Shown: piece by piece, positions 17,318 through 25,968 of the stretch
How positions within the stretch are numbered: position 1 is the first letter of the stretch
Layout of the letters: each line of letters starts with the position of its first letter
Source: CAWKPF01 sp963851415
GTDB taxonomy: Bacteria > Acidobacteriota > Thermoanaerobaculia > Multivoradales > Multivoraceae
DNA length: 64,000 nucleotides
Assembly (NCBI GenBank): GCA_963851415.1
Contig: CAWKPF010000003.1
Location: forward strand, 1,550,001-1,614,000
Reading direction: 5' to 3'
Translations under genes and position numbers: made by a program
The notes under the pieces: model-generated
Databases searched by the model: none
Told to the model about the DNA's origin: nothing
Seen by the model: the letters and a program-made list of their open reading frames with translations, nothing else

Positions 17318-18367
17318 TCACAGCACGGCAGGCTCGAGCAGCTGGATCGTCCCGGCGGTGGCATCGACCTCGGCCTCGACTCCGAGGGGCAGGGTGAACT
17401 GCTCGGGGATGTGGCCGATCTGAGCCCCTTGCCAGGAGGGGACTTCCAGCGGCTCTGCATGGTCACGGAGCACTTCTTCGAGCGTCAACGAGCCATAGCT
17501 GTTGTCCGAGTCACAGCGCGAACAGTTCCCGAAGATGAATGCTGCGACCTGATCGAGGATGCCGGCGAGCTTCAGTTGGGTGAGCATGCGATCGACCCGG
17601 TAGACCGCCTCGCGCACGTCCTCGAGAAAGAGCAGGCAGCCGTCCCAGTTCGGCAGATAGGGCGATCCGACGATGGCCGACAGAACCGTGAGATTGCCAC
17701 CGAGAAGACGTCCGCGGGCGCGGCCAGGCCGAATGGTCTTGATCCGGTCATCGGTCTGCGCGAGCCACCCCTCCTTGACCTCGGCCGGATTGCTCATGAC
17801 CGGTCGCTCGCCCTCGAAGGCGACCTGGCGCAGCCACTCCGCGTTGTACTGCCGTCGTGGCACCGGGCCGTGGAACGTCACCAGTCCGGTGCGTGCGTGA
17901 AGCGCCAGGAGTAGGGCGGTCACGTCGCTGAAACCGACGAATACCTTGGGGTTGCTCGCGACCAGGTCGTAGTCGATTCGGTTCAACAGTCGGGCCGACC
18001 CCCAGCCGCCGAATGCGAAGATACCCTTCACAGCCGGGTCGGCGAAGAGATGGTTGAGGTCACTGGCGCGCTGCTCGTCGCTTCCGGCGAGGTAGCCGCG
18101 ACGCGAATGGAAGTTGGGCGCCAGGATCGGCTCGAGGTCGAGGGCGCGGAGGGAGTCGATGACGATGTCGGTCTCTTCGGTTTCGAAGGCGGCGGAGGCC
18201 GGGTTGTAGAGACCGACTCGGTCCCCTGCTCTCAATCTGGGTGGCTTGAGCAGAGGGGGAGGCGTGGCGGCGGCTCTCGAGGTCGTGGACTGGAGCGCGA
18301 GTGAGGCTTGCGGCCCGGCGAGGGCGCCGAGACCCAACAGACCGAGAAGTTGTCGTCGATTGTGCAT
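17318..18367 (-). CDS. Exported LD-carboxypeptidase (peptidase family S66)
   Basis: This 349-residue protein opens with a twin-arginine-like signal (HNRRQLLGLLGLGALAG), suggesting Tat export. The S66 fold is clear: RAGDRVGLYNPAS, then GIFAFGGWGSARLLNRIDY, the serine segment VGFSDVTALLLAL, the glutamate segment LFLEDVREAVYRVDRML and the histidine segment IGHIPEQFTLPLG. These correspond to the Ser-Glu-His triad of LdcA enzymes, which trim the terminal D-alanine from murein tetrapeptides during peptidoglycan recycling. LdcA itself is cytoplasmic, so a Tat-exported version would act in the periplasm. It is convergent with the thioesterase operon. Confidence 0.9.
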   Translation of the reverse strand: MHNRRQLLGLLGLGALAGPQASLALQSTTSRAAATPPPLLKPPRLRAGDRVGLYNPASAAFETEETDIVIDSLRALDLEPILAPNFHSRRGYLAGSDEQRASDLNHLFADPAVKGIFAFGGWGSARLLNRIDYDLVASNPKVFVGFSDVTALLLALHARTGLVTFHGPVPRRQYNAEWLRQVAFEGERPVMSNPAEVKEGWLAQTDDRIKTIRPGRARGRLLGGNLTVLSAIVGSPYLPNWDGCLLFLEDVREAVYRVDRMLTQLKLAGILDQVAAFIFGNCSRCDSDNSYGSLTLEEVLRDHAEPLEVPSWQGAQIGHIPEQFTLPLGVEAEVDATAGTIQLLEPAVL

Positions 18368-18470
18368 GCTCTCTCCCGGGAGTTTGGGCCGGTTCCTGGA
18401 GCGGACTCTATCTGCCGCTCGGTGAGCAGAGGGCGGCGAAGTACTAAGATCCGATCGAGGAGTCAGAACG

Positions 18471-19418
18471 ATGAAAGCCTACCTCGCCATCGTCCAGCAG
18501 TCGTGGCACGAAGCGGCGCGCCGGCTCGAGGCGCCGCGGGAGATCAACCTCTGGGCCGTCGGCGAGCGACGCTTTCGGGCTCTGGCGGTCGGCGAGCCCG
18601 TTCTCTTCAAACCGCACAGTCCGGACGACTATGTCGTGGGCGGGGGTTTCTTCGCTCATTCGAGCGTCGTTCCGGCCTGGCTGGCAGCCGAGGCCTTCGC
18701 CGAGCGCAACGGGGCAGGATCCGGTCAGCTCGAGCGGCTCGGTGATCGGCACGTCAGCTGTCTCGTCCTTCAGGAACCATTCTTCTTTCCGCGTGGCGAC
18801 TGGGTGGACGTTCCCGATGACTTTCACCCCAACGTCTCGCATGGCAAGTCCTACGTGCTCGAAGAGGACCCCGGCCGATCGCTTTGGGAGGGGGTGAGCG
18901 CTCGCTTGCAGAGCGCCGCGGCCCCGGGAGCCGCCGAGTTCCAGCCGTCGTTGTTCAGTCTGCCGGCGAGAATTCCGCGGCCGATGGCTGCCGGGTTGTT
19001 TCGGTTGGCGATCACCGAGCTCTATCGGTCTCGCTGTGCGCTGACCGGTGAAGATCGTCTGGCGACTCTCGACGTGGTCGCGCTGCAGCCACCGGCGCGC
19101 GGCGGTCGCTTCAGGGTGGACAACGGCGTCCTCTTGCGAGCCGATCTTGCGACCCTGCTGCGCCGCGGCCGCTTGACCTTCGATCGGGAGTACCGGGCGC
19201 GGTTCGCCACGGGATGGCGCGATGCGACCCATCAGGGGCAGGTACTGGAGGGGCATCCGCTCTGGCAGCCGCGCCTGCGAGCCCATCGTCTCGGCCTCGA
19301 GCTGCTGGCCTGGCATCGCGACGAGGTCGGAATCGAGGCATTGGCGGCTCGAGAATCCTCAGACGACTCCCACGAGCTCCTCGACCCGCGATCGGGAGCG
19401 GAGGGCAGGGCTCGTTGA
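18471..19418 (+). CDS. HNH-nuclease-family protein with degenerate active site
   Basis: This 315-residue protein matches the predicted-restriction-endonuclease family (COG3440-like) that has an N-terminal PUA/EVE-like domain. Evidence is EINLWAVGERRFRALAVGEP, VVGGGFFAHSSVVPAWLA and LQEPFFFPRGDWVDVPDDF. The C-terminal HNH region is also recognisable (LYRSRCALTGEDR...VDNGVLLRADLATLLRRG). In active members the first histidine lies in an AHI motif and the second in DLHRLFD. Here these read VVAL and DLATLLR, so both are lost while the NG of the middle motif remains. It may bind modified DNA without cutting, or be decaying. GAGGAG lies 8 bases before the ATG. It could be an isolated defence remnant. 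Confidence 0.75.
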   Translation: MKAYLAIVQQSWHEAARRLEAPREINLWAVGERRFRALAVGEPVLFKPHSPDDYVVGGGFFAHSSVVPAWLAAEAFAERNGAGSGQLERLGDRHVSCLVLQEPFFFPRGDWVDVPDDFHPNVSHGKSYVLEEDPGRSLWEGVSARLQSAAAPGAAEFQPSLFSLPARIPRPMAAGLFRLAITELYRSRCALTGEDRLATLDVVALQPPARGGRFRVDNGVLLRADLATLLRRGRLTFDREYRARFATGWRDATHQGQVLEGHPLWQPRLRAHRLGLELLAWHRDEVGIEALAARESSDDSHELLDPRSGAEGRAR

Positions 19419-19517
19419 GGCCTCTGGGCAGGCGTCTGGGCATCGGGTCGATCTCAGTTCTGGAGCGCCTCTGCGGTATGCTGGTTGCCTCACCAAACGA
19501 GGAACCGGAGGGCAAGA

Positions 19518-20234
19518 ATGGTCGAGGGCAGGGAAGCCTCCCACAGCGGAGTCGCCGCGGTGGACGTAGCCAAGAGCTACCGCACCGGGCTCCATACGGT
19601 GGAGGTGCTGAAGGGGATATCCCTCACCATGGAGCACGGCGAGTCGCTCGTGATCACGGGACCCTCTGGATCTGGTAAGAGCACGCTGCTGCACATTCTC
19701 GGTGGTCTGGACACACCGACTCGAGGCCGTGTGATGCTCGACGGTCTCTGCCCCCAGGAGATGGACGACACGGGGCTCGCTGCCTTCCGAAACCGGTACG
19801 TTGGATTCGTCTTTCAGGATCACCACCTGCTGCCCCAGTTCACCGTGCGGCAGAACGTTCTGCTGCCCACGGCGGCGGCGGGCCGAAGGCACGAGACGGA
19901 TCGGGAGGCGGGTGCTCGCGCAGAAGGATTGCTCGATGCCGTCGGCCTCTCCGGGCGACTCGACCACCGACCGGCCGAGCTGTCGGGAGGCGAGCGCCAG
20001 CGCGTGGCGATTGCCCGCGCCTTGATCAACTCTCCGAAGCTCCTCCTCTGCGACGAGCCCACCGGCAACCTCGACAGCAGGACCGCGGCGACGGTGACCG
20101 ATCTGTTGTTCGCGCTTCACGAGGAGGCAGCGAACATGCTGATCGTCGTCACTCACAGTAACGACCTCGCCGACCGCTTCCCGCGCCGTGTCGAGATGCT
20201 CGACGGACTCCTCGGTACTCCCACCGCGGCCTAG
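19518..20234 (+). CDS. ABC transporter ATP-binding protein (LolD/MacB type)
   Basis: This 238-residue ATPase has Walker A GPSGSGKST, the Q-loop FVFQDHHLLPQFTV, the LSGGERQRVAIARAL signature, Walker B LLLCDEPTGNLDS and the switch histidine in VVTHSN. The LDS ending and YRTGLHTVEVLKGISL start are typical of the LolD/MacB/FtsE branch, which powers FtsX-type permeases rather than solute import. GGAGGG lies 6 bases before the ATG, so this start was chosen over an upstream in-frame start. The permease begins 12 bases after the stop, so the two form one transporter operon. Confidence 0.95.
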   Translation: MVEGREASHSGVAAVDVAKSYRTGLHTVEVLKGISLTMEHGESLVITGPSGSGKSTLLHILGGLDTPTRGRVMLDGLCPQEMDDTGLAAFRNRYVGFVFQDHHLLPQFTVRQNVLLPTAAAGRRHETDREAGARAEGLLDAVGLSGRLDHRPAELSGGERQRVAIARALINSPKLLLCDEPTGNLDSRTAATVTDLLFALHEEAANMLIVVTHSNDLADRFPRRVEMLDGLLGTPTAA

Positions 20235-20246
20235 GATTCCGAGTCG

Positions 20247-23200
20247 ATGCTCGCCACACTGCGGTATTTCTGGCGCTCGAATCTGGCGGTGGTGCTGGCT
20301 TCCGCGATCACGACCGCCGTGCTGACCGGCGCACTGCTGGTGGGCGACTCGGTACGGGGCTCGTTGCGCGAGTTGACGCTCGACCGCCTCGGGGGCATCG
20401 ACGATGCGCTGCTGGGCGAGCAGTTCTTTCGTGCCACTCTGGCGGAGGATCTCCACCCGGGGCAGGGAAGCGGGCCAGAGGGCCTCCGAGCCGTGGCTCC
20501 GGCCATCCTCATGCAGGGGTCCGTGCGCCACGCGGACTCGGGAGCCCGTGCCAACCAGGTCAACATCCAGGGCATCGACGAGCGCTTCGCAGAGCTCTTC
20601 CCCGCCCAGGCGGCTGAGCTCGTGTTCGGTCGTGCCGAGGGGCAGTCGCTGCCCTCGATCGTGATCAACCGGGCTCTCGCCGAGGAGCTGGGGGCCGCAG
20701 TCGGGGACACCCTCGTGATGGCTCTGGAGCGACCGAGCGATGTTCCCCGCGAGACCCTGATGGGCTCGACCGCCGCATCGGACCTGCTCCGGTCCCAGCG
20801 ACTCGTGGTGCGCGCGGTCTTGCCGGACGAGGGAGCAGGGCGTTTCTCGATGGCTCCACACCAGAGCCTCGCGCTCAACGCCTATCTCTCGCTGCCCGAT
20901 CTGCAGCGCTCCCTCGGCCAGCGCGGGCGCGTGAATACGCTTCTCGTGGCGTGGGACGAGGCTCTTGCGGTAGACGATCTGGCCCAGAGCGCGGCTCGAA
21001 TCGAGCGTCTCGAAAGTACCCTGCGTGAAGCGCTCGAGCTCGATGATCTCGGGCTGCGAGTCGAGGAAGTGGTGCCCGATCACGAAGAGGGCGAGCCGGC
21101 GGCAGCGTTGGTCGAGATCACGAGTCGCGAGGTGCTGTTGCGTCCGGGCATTGCCGATCAGCTCCAGGCCTGGGCCGCAGCCGAGCCGGTCGAGGTGCAG
21201 CGGCTCAGCACCTACCTGGCCAATCTCTCGCGCAGACCCGGAGTGCCGGTGCGAGGTGGAGAGACCTCGGCTTCGTACCTGCCGTACTCCACGATTTCGG
21301 CCATCGAGACTCCGGTGCCCGCCGTGTTCGGCGAGCTCTTGTTGGAAGACGGCTCGCCGGCTCCCCGGTTGGCCGAAGACGAGGTGCTGGTCAATCGTTG
21401 GGCCGCCGACGACCTCGGGGTCGAGAGCGGGGAGCGAATCGCCGTCGACTACTTCGAGGTCGGTGAGCGCGAAGAGCTCACCACGCGTACGATCGAGCTG
21501 ACGGTGCGGGGCGTGCTGGAGATGAGTGGGCTCGGCGCCGATCGGTCTCTGACGCCCGACTTTCCCGGGGTCGCCGACGCGGACTCGATGTCCGATTGGG
21601 ATCCGACCTTCCCGGTTGATCTCTCGCTGATCCGAGAGCGCGACGAAGAGTACTGGGACCTCTATCGTGGTGCTCCGAAGCTGTTCGTGGCCGAGACTCT
21701 GGGGCCGCGACTCTGGGGAAGTCGTTTCGGCGATCTCTCGTCGATTCGGGTGGCGAGCGACGAGCTCTCGCCCACGGAGCTGCGCGAGAGCCTGGAGAGA
21801 TCGATTCCGCGAGAGATCGATCTTCGCTCCGCCGGGCTCGTTCTCGAGCCGGTGAAAGCGCGGGGTCTGAATGCGGCTAGAGGAGCGACCGACTTCGGTG
21901 GCCTGTTCATCGGCTTCAGCCTCTTCCTGATCGTGGCTGCGGCTCTCCTGGTGGCGCTGTTCTTCGGTCTCGGTGTGGAGCGCCGTGCGGGCGAGCTCGG
22001 GTTGCGGCTCGCGGTCGGGTTCGACGTGCGCGCGGTGCGGCGCCAGTTCTCGTGGGAGGGGCTCCTGCTCGGTGGACTCGGGGCGCTGTTGGGACTGCTC
22101 GGAGCCGTGGCCTACGGTGCTGCAATGATGGCGGGGCTTCGGACCCTGTGGGTCGGCGCCGTGGGGACACCGTTCCTGGAGCTTCACGTCGAGCCGGTCA
22201 GCCTGGCACTCGGTTTCGTGATCTCCCTGGCCGTCATCGCATTCTCCATCTGGCGTGCGGTGCGCCGACTCTCGAAGATGAGCACGGTGGGCCTGCTCCG
22301 TGGCGTGGCGAGTGAGCCGGCCACGGCAAAGGGAAGCCGCCGCGCCCGATGGGTGGCTCTGAGCGCCCTGGTCGGAGCGGTGGGGCTGACGGCGGCTTCG
22401 ATGGCGATGGGGCAGGCTCGGGCGGCGCCCCTGTTCTTCGGTGTCGGTGCCTGCGTGCTGGTCCTCGGACTCGCTCTGTTCGCGCTGTGGCTCGCGCGTC
22501 CGGCTTCGGGGGAGCTCGAGTCGGGAGTGCTGGGGCTGGTACGAATGGCGGCGGCGAACGCTTCCATGAACCCGGGTCGCACGCTCCTGGCGGCGGCCCT
22601 GGTTGCATCAGCCTGTTTCGTGATCGTCGCTGTGGGGTCGTATGGACTGGAGTTCGGTGAAGAGGTCCGGGAGATCGATTCGGGTGCGGGTGGATACGCA
22701 CTGCTCGCGCGCTCGGACGTGCCCTTGTACCACGACCTCGGAAGTGCGGACGGGAGATTCGACCTGGGGTTCTCGGATGCCGATTCGGCTTTGCTCGCGG
22801 ACAGCCTGGTGGTCCCCTTCCGGGTCGTGCCGGGAGACGATGTCAGTTGTCTCAACCTGTACCAGCCCGAGCGCCCTCGTCTGCTCGGTGTTCCGAGGGA
22901 ACAGGTGGAGCGTGAAGGGTTCCCGCTGAGTCCCGTGGGGGAAGGCGCGACGATTCTGGGGTCTCTCGATGACGGCACGGAGGCGGACGCCTGGGATCTG
23001 CTGGATGCGAATCTGGGAGACAACGTCATTCCGGCATTCGGTGACTACAACTCGGTGACCTGGATTCTGAAACTGGTGAATCCTCTCGGTCAGGTGAAGG
23101 ATGTGGTGCTCGAGAACGAGCGCGGCGAGGCGGTCCGGGTCCGGCTGGTCGGGCAGTTTCGACGTTCCATCTTCCAGAGCGAGCTCCTGATCTCCGAGGA

Positions 23201-23762
23201 TCAGCTCGAGCGCCACTGGCCCAGTCGTGATGGTTGGTCGTACTTCCTGATCGATTCCCCGGAGGCCGAGGGAAAGAGAGAGGAGACGTTGCAAGCGACG
23301 TTGGAGAGCAACCTGGCGCCCTACGGATTCGACACTTCCTCCACGGCGCAGGTGTTGCAGAGTTTTCAGGCGGTGGAGAACACCTACCTGGCGACGTTCC
23401 AGACGCTGGGTGGTCTGGGTCTTCTGCTTGGTACGGTGGGACTGGCGGTGATCCTGCTGCGTAACGTTCTCGAGCGCCGGGGCGAACTGGCGACGCTCCG
23501 TGCCATCGGCTATCGACGACGACGACTGGGCTGGCTCGTCGTGTCGGAGAACGCGGTGGTGCTGGTGGTGGGAGTGCTGATCGGCACCGTCGCCGCGTTG
23601 GTCGCGATCGTGCCTCACCTGGCAGAGGCTCGGGCCTCGGTACCCTGGGCAAGTCTGGCCGCTACCCTGGTACTGGTGATCGCCGTCGGGACCCTGGCCT
23701 GCGTCGGCGCAGTGCGCTCGGCGCTGAGGGTCGACCTGATACCGGCGCTACGGCGCGAGTAG
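20247..23762 (+). CDS. Large FtsX/MacB-type ABC permease
   Basis: This is a 1171-residue inner-membrane protein. It has one N-terminal helix (about 10-34), a long periplasmic domain, a first FtsX helix bundle at about 545-690, two helices near 700-760, another single helix, a second periplasmic domain and a final FtsX bundle at about 1050-1165 containing LERRGELATLRAIGYRRRRL. The duplicated FtsX arrangement fits the large permeases of mechanotransmission-type transporters, which act on lipoproteins or other envelope substrates rather than importing solutes. The cargo is unknown. It works with the ATPase immediately upstream. Confidence 0.9.
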   Translation: MLATLRYFWRSNLAVVLASAITTAVLTGALLVGDSVRGSLRELTLDRLGGIDDALLGEQFFRATLAEDLHPGQGSGPEGLRAVAPAILMQGSVRHADSGARANQVNIQGIDERFAELFPAQAAELVFGRAEGQSLPSIVINRALAEELGAAVGDTLVMALERPSDVPRETLMGSTAASDLLRSQRLVVRAVLPDEGAGRFSMAPHQSLALNAYLSLPDLQRSLGQRGRVNTLLVAWDEALAVDDLAQSAARIERLESTLREALELDDLGLRVEEVVPDHEEGEPAAALVEITSREVLLRPGIADQLQAWAAAEPVEVQRLSTYLANLSRRPGVPVRGGETSASYLPYSTISAIETPVPAVFGELLLEDGSPAPRLAEDEVLVNRWAADDLGVESGERIAVDYFEVGEREELTTRTIELTVRGVLEMSGLGADRSLTPDFPGVADADSMSDWDPTFPVDLSLIRERDEEYWDLYRGAPKLFVAETLGPRLWGSRFGDLSSIRVASDELSPTELRESLERSIPREIDLRSAGLVLEPVKARGLNAARGATDFGGLFIGFSLFLIVAAALLVALFFGLGVERRAGELGLRLAVGFDVRAVRRQFSWEGLLLGGLGALLGLLGAVAYGAAMMAGLRTLWVGAVGTPFLELHVEPVSLALGFVISLAVIAFSIWRAVRRLSKMSTVGLLRGVASEPATAKGSRRARWVALSALVGAVGLTAASMAMGQARAAPLFFGVGACVLVLGLALFALWLARPASGELESGVLGLVRMAAANASMNPGRTLLAAALVASACFVIVAVGSYGLEFGEEVREIDSGAGGYALLARSDVPLYHDLGSADGRFDLGFSDADSALLADSLVVPFRVVPGDDVSCLNLYQPERPRLLGVPREQVEREGFPLSPVGEGATILGSLDDGTEADAWDLLDANLGDNVIPAFGDYNSVTWILKLVNPLGQVKDVVLENERGEAVRVRLVGQFRRSIFQSELLISEDQLERHWPSRDGWSYFLIDSPEAEGKREETLQATLESNLAPYGFDTSSTAQVLQSFQAVENTYLATFQTLGGLGLLLGTVGLAVILLRNVLERRGELATLRAIGYRRRRLGWLVVSENAVVLVVGVLIGTVAALVAIVPHLAEARASVPWASLAATLVLVIAVGTLACVGAVRSALRVDLIPALRRE

Positions 23763-23822
23763 AAGCCTCCTCGGGCCCTCGCTCGTCCTCGGGATCCTCA
23801 TGGAGTCTGAACCCCGAAGGGG

Positions 23823-23853
23823 GTCGAGCGCGGCCAGCTGGGCCGCGCTCGAC
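23823..23853. terminator. GC-rich hairpin between convergent genes
   Basis: A perfect 13-bp stem (GTCGAGCGCGGCC with GGCCGCGCTCGAC) closes a 5-base loop. It lies 60 bp after the permease stop on the plus strand and 10 bp after the lipoprotein stop on the minus strand. No T-run follows on either side, so it may slow polymerase or stabilise 3' ends rather than act as a textbook terminator. Confidence 0.5.
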
Positions 23854-23862
23854 GATGCCCGA

Positions 23863-24270
23863 CTAGCGGTTGTGAGGAGGATCCTCGACCGCCTTCTCGA
23901 CCTTCTTGGCGGCCTCTTCGACCTTCTCGGCTCCGGCGGCCACGCCATCTTTGACGGCGTCTTCGGCCTTGTCGGCCAGCTCACCGGCAGCGTCAGCTGC
24001 GTCGTGGGCCATCTCGCCTGCGGCGTGAGCCGCGTCGCTTGCAGCGTCTCCGACGGCGTCGACGGCGTCGCCAGCCGCGTCGACGGCGTCGCTCGCGGCA
24101 TCGCCGACGGCATTCGCGGCATCCTTACCTGCATCGACCGCGGCCTCCCCGACCGCCTCCGCGGCGTCACCGACGGCTTCGGCGGCGTCCTTCACCTCGT
24201 CCTTGGCGGCGCAGCCGAACGCCACGGTCAAGCAGAGCAGCAAACTGAGCAGCAAGAGTTTCTTCGTCAT
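23863..24270 (-). CDS. Small alanine-rich repeat lipoprotein
   Basis: This 135-residue protein has a lipoprotein signal (KKLLLLSLLLCLTVAFGC, lipobox AFGC). The mature part is almost wholly built of Ala, Asp, Glu, Val and Gly in near-repeats such as DAAEAVGDAAEAVGEAA and DAVDAAGDAVDAVGDAA, ending with a lysine/glutamate helix. This low-complexity helical pattern resembles LEA-like or Lpp-like envelope proteins. The repeat is visible in the DNA as recurring GGCGTCGACG units. GGAG lies about 10 bases before the ATG. A competing plus-strand frame covers the same region but has no ribosome binding site and no sensible protein. The function is unknown; stress protection or structural spacing is a guess. 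Confidence 0.8.
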   Translation of the reverse strand: MTKKLLLLSLLLCLTVAFGCAAKDEVKDAAEAVGDAAEAVGEAAVDAGKDAANAVGDAASDAVDAAGDAVDAVGDAASDAAHAAGEMAHDAADAAGELADKAEDAVKDGVAAGAEKVEEAAKKVEKAVEDPPHNR

Positions 24271-24363
24271 GACAGACTTCTCCTTCGTTCACCCTGCGAG
24301 ACCCCGGGCGCACGGATGCAACCGAGGTGCAGGAAGATCGTCCATAAGTAGTTCCGAGTGAGA

Positions 24364-24392
24364 ATAGTATCGGTCGTCGACGGGTTGTCCAA
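24364..24392 (-). promoter_or_regulatory. Predicted sigma-70 promoter for the alanine-rich lipoprotein
   Basis: Read on the minus strand, TTGGAC (24392-24387) and TACTAT (24369-24364) are separated by exactly 17 bases, a good match to the housekeeping -35/-10 pattern. It lies about 95 bases upstream of the lipoprotein start in the 309-bp gap before the beta-helix gene. The rest of that gap is AT-richer than its surroundings and holds no recognisable gene. Confidence 0.55.
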
Positions 24393-24579
24393 GCGGAGAG
24401 TTTCTTACAGCCAGTGATCTGGTGATTTGGAGAATTCCTAGAAAATGATCGACTTTCCTTCCGTGCGTTTCCCACCGAGGGCCTGGACACCCCGGCGCGG
24501 CTCCGATCCCGGAGCGGGCAAACCGCAGGGGTGCAGCAGGCAATCCCTAAGTGCCGTGCAGGGCAGGAGGGACGAAGGG

Positions 24580-25968
24580 GTGAGCACGACCATCCAAGGG
24601 GCTCGGGTGCGAGGGGGCGGCGGGGTGAGCCGAGCGGCGATCGGCCTCGCCGTCGGACTCGGACTCGCCCTCGGCACGGCTCTGCCGGCGCAGACCCGCT
24701 CCCCGTATTCTCGGCAGCAGGTCGAGAAACCCATCGCGCGAGGGGGCGAGGGGCTGTGCCCCTCCTATGCCGACTCGGTCTACTACCGGGCCCGCTCACG
24801 GACCCTGCGCGCCGGTCCGGGGGACTGGCTGAAGGTGATCGACGATGCGCGGGACGGCGACGAGATCCTGCTCGAGGACGGGGTCTACCGGTTGAGCCGG
24901 TACTCGCTCTACCTGGATTCTTCGATCACCATTCGGAGCGCCTCCGGTCGGCGCGATCGAGTCATCATCGAGGGCCCTGGCTATGGCCCGGGCGGCGAGG
25001 GTCTGACCTTCCGCGCGCCCGACGCGACGATTGCGGATCTGACGATCACCCAGTTTCGGAACCACGGTATCGCCGTCAAGGGTGAGCGCGGAGCCGACAG
25101 AGCCCAGATCTACAACGTTCATGTGTACGACATCGGCACTCAGCACATCAAGGGCACGAGAACGACCATCGGAGGCCTGGTGGCGTGCTCCAGGATCGGG
25201 TACAGCCCGGGAGCGGTCCGGGGCGACTACATCAACGGAATCGACATCCACGGGGCCATCGAGTGGACCGTGGTCGACAACTACCTCTACAACATCTGGG
25301 GAGACGGGACCGGATGCGAGGTCGATCGGGACTGTGGTCGCTACCTTGCGGGAGGCGGTCCCGCAATCCTGCTGTGGAGGGACGCCCGGGACAACGTCGT
25401 CGAGCGGAACCGCATCGTCGACAGTTTTCGCGGGATCGCCCTGGGGATGGGGTCGGCACACCCGGGCGGAATCGTGCGCAACAACTTCTTCTACCAGTCC
25501 GAGCCCGGACGAGAGGGGGCGAGGGGGTTCATCGGAGGCGACATGGGAATCCAGGTCGACTTCGGGGAGGGGACCCAGGTCGACCACAACACCGTGATCC
25601 TGGGCGGAAGCTATCGTGGAGCGATCGAGGTCAGGCGCAGCACGAACGTCGACGTGCGCAACAACCTCCTGACCCGCCCGGTGTGGAATCGCGACGGCTC
25701 GACCTACAACGGTTGTTCCACCGACGCGTGTGACGACTCTCTCTTTGGCAATCTGGTCGACGCCACGGCCGACGATCTGGCAGTGGCGGGTGAGCCTCAT
25801 CTGGCAGCCGGGTCTTCTGCAGTGGACTCCTCGGTCGCTCTTCTGGGCCTCGAGATCGGAGAGGACATCGACGGCGATTCGAGACCCGCCGGGGTAGGGC
25901 CCGACGTGGGCTGCGACGAGCGGGTGGTGCCTGGCCAGCGCACGCGAGAGCGCCGACTGGTCGAGTGA
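24580..25968 (+). CDS. Secreted right-handed beta-helix protein
   Basis: This is a 462-residue exported protein with a signal peptide of about 40 residues (GLAVGLGLALGTALPAQ). The body is a parallel beta-helix with repeats such as LEDGVYRLSRYSLYLDSSIT, TIADLTITQFRNHGIAVKG, VVDNYLYNIWGDG and DVRNNLLTRPVW. The fold is that of pectate-lyase-like and polysaccharide-modifying proteins, but I cannot place an active site. Several cysteines (GCEVDRDCG, GCSTDACDD, DVGCDE) suggest disulfides outside the cytoplasm. An in-frame ATG lies 135 bases upstream, but the GTG at 24580 has AGGAGG at good spacing and places the signal peptide at the start. The stop overlaps the next gene (GTGA). Confidence 0.85.
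   Translation: MSTTIQGARVRGGGGVSRAAIGLAVGLGLALGTALPAQTRSPYSRQQVEKPIARGGEGLCPSYADSVYYRARSRTLRAGPGDWLKVIDDARDGDEILLEDGVYRLSRYSLYLDSSITIRSASGRRDRVIIEGPGYGPGGEGLTFRAPDATIADLTITQFRNHGIAVKGERGADRAQIYNVHVYDIGTQHIKGTRTTIGGLVACSRIGYSPGAVRGDYINGIDIHGAIEWTVVDNYLYNIWGDGTGCEVDRDCGRYLAGGGPAILLWRDARDNVVERNRIVDSFRGIALGMGSAHPGGIVRNNFFYQSEPGREGARGFIGGDMGIQVDFGEGTQVDHNTVILGGSYRGAIEVRRSTNVDVRNNLLTRPVWNRDGSTYNGCSTDACDDSLFGNLVDATADDLAVAGEPHLAAGSSAVDSSVALLGLEIGEDIDGDSRPAGVGPDVGCDERVVPGQRTRERRLVE

Noticed and set aside
19359..22187. 942-codon minus-strand open frame opposite the ABC transporter
   Set aside because: It is the shadow of the ATPase and permease genes, whose motifs are unambiguous. Its product is repetitive and charged without a recognisable domain, a common effect of high GC.
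23863..24270. Repeats here read as a CRISPR-like or satellite array
   Set aside because: The units are irregular and correspond to protein repeats, with no spacers of even length.
23800..24351. Plus-strand frame over the alanine-rich lipoprotein
   Set aside because: It lacks a ribosome binding site and a plausible signal or domain, while the minus-strand frame has a lipobox, ribosome binding site and promoter.
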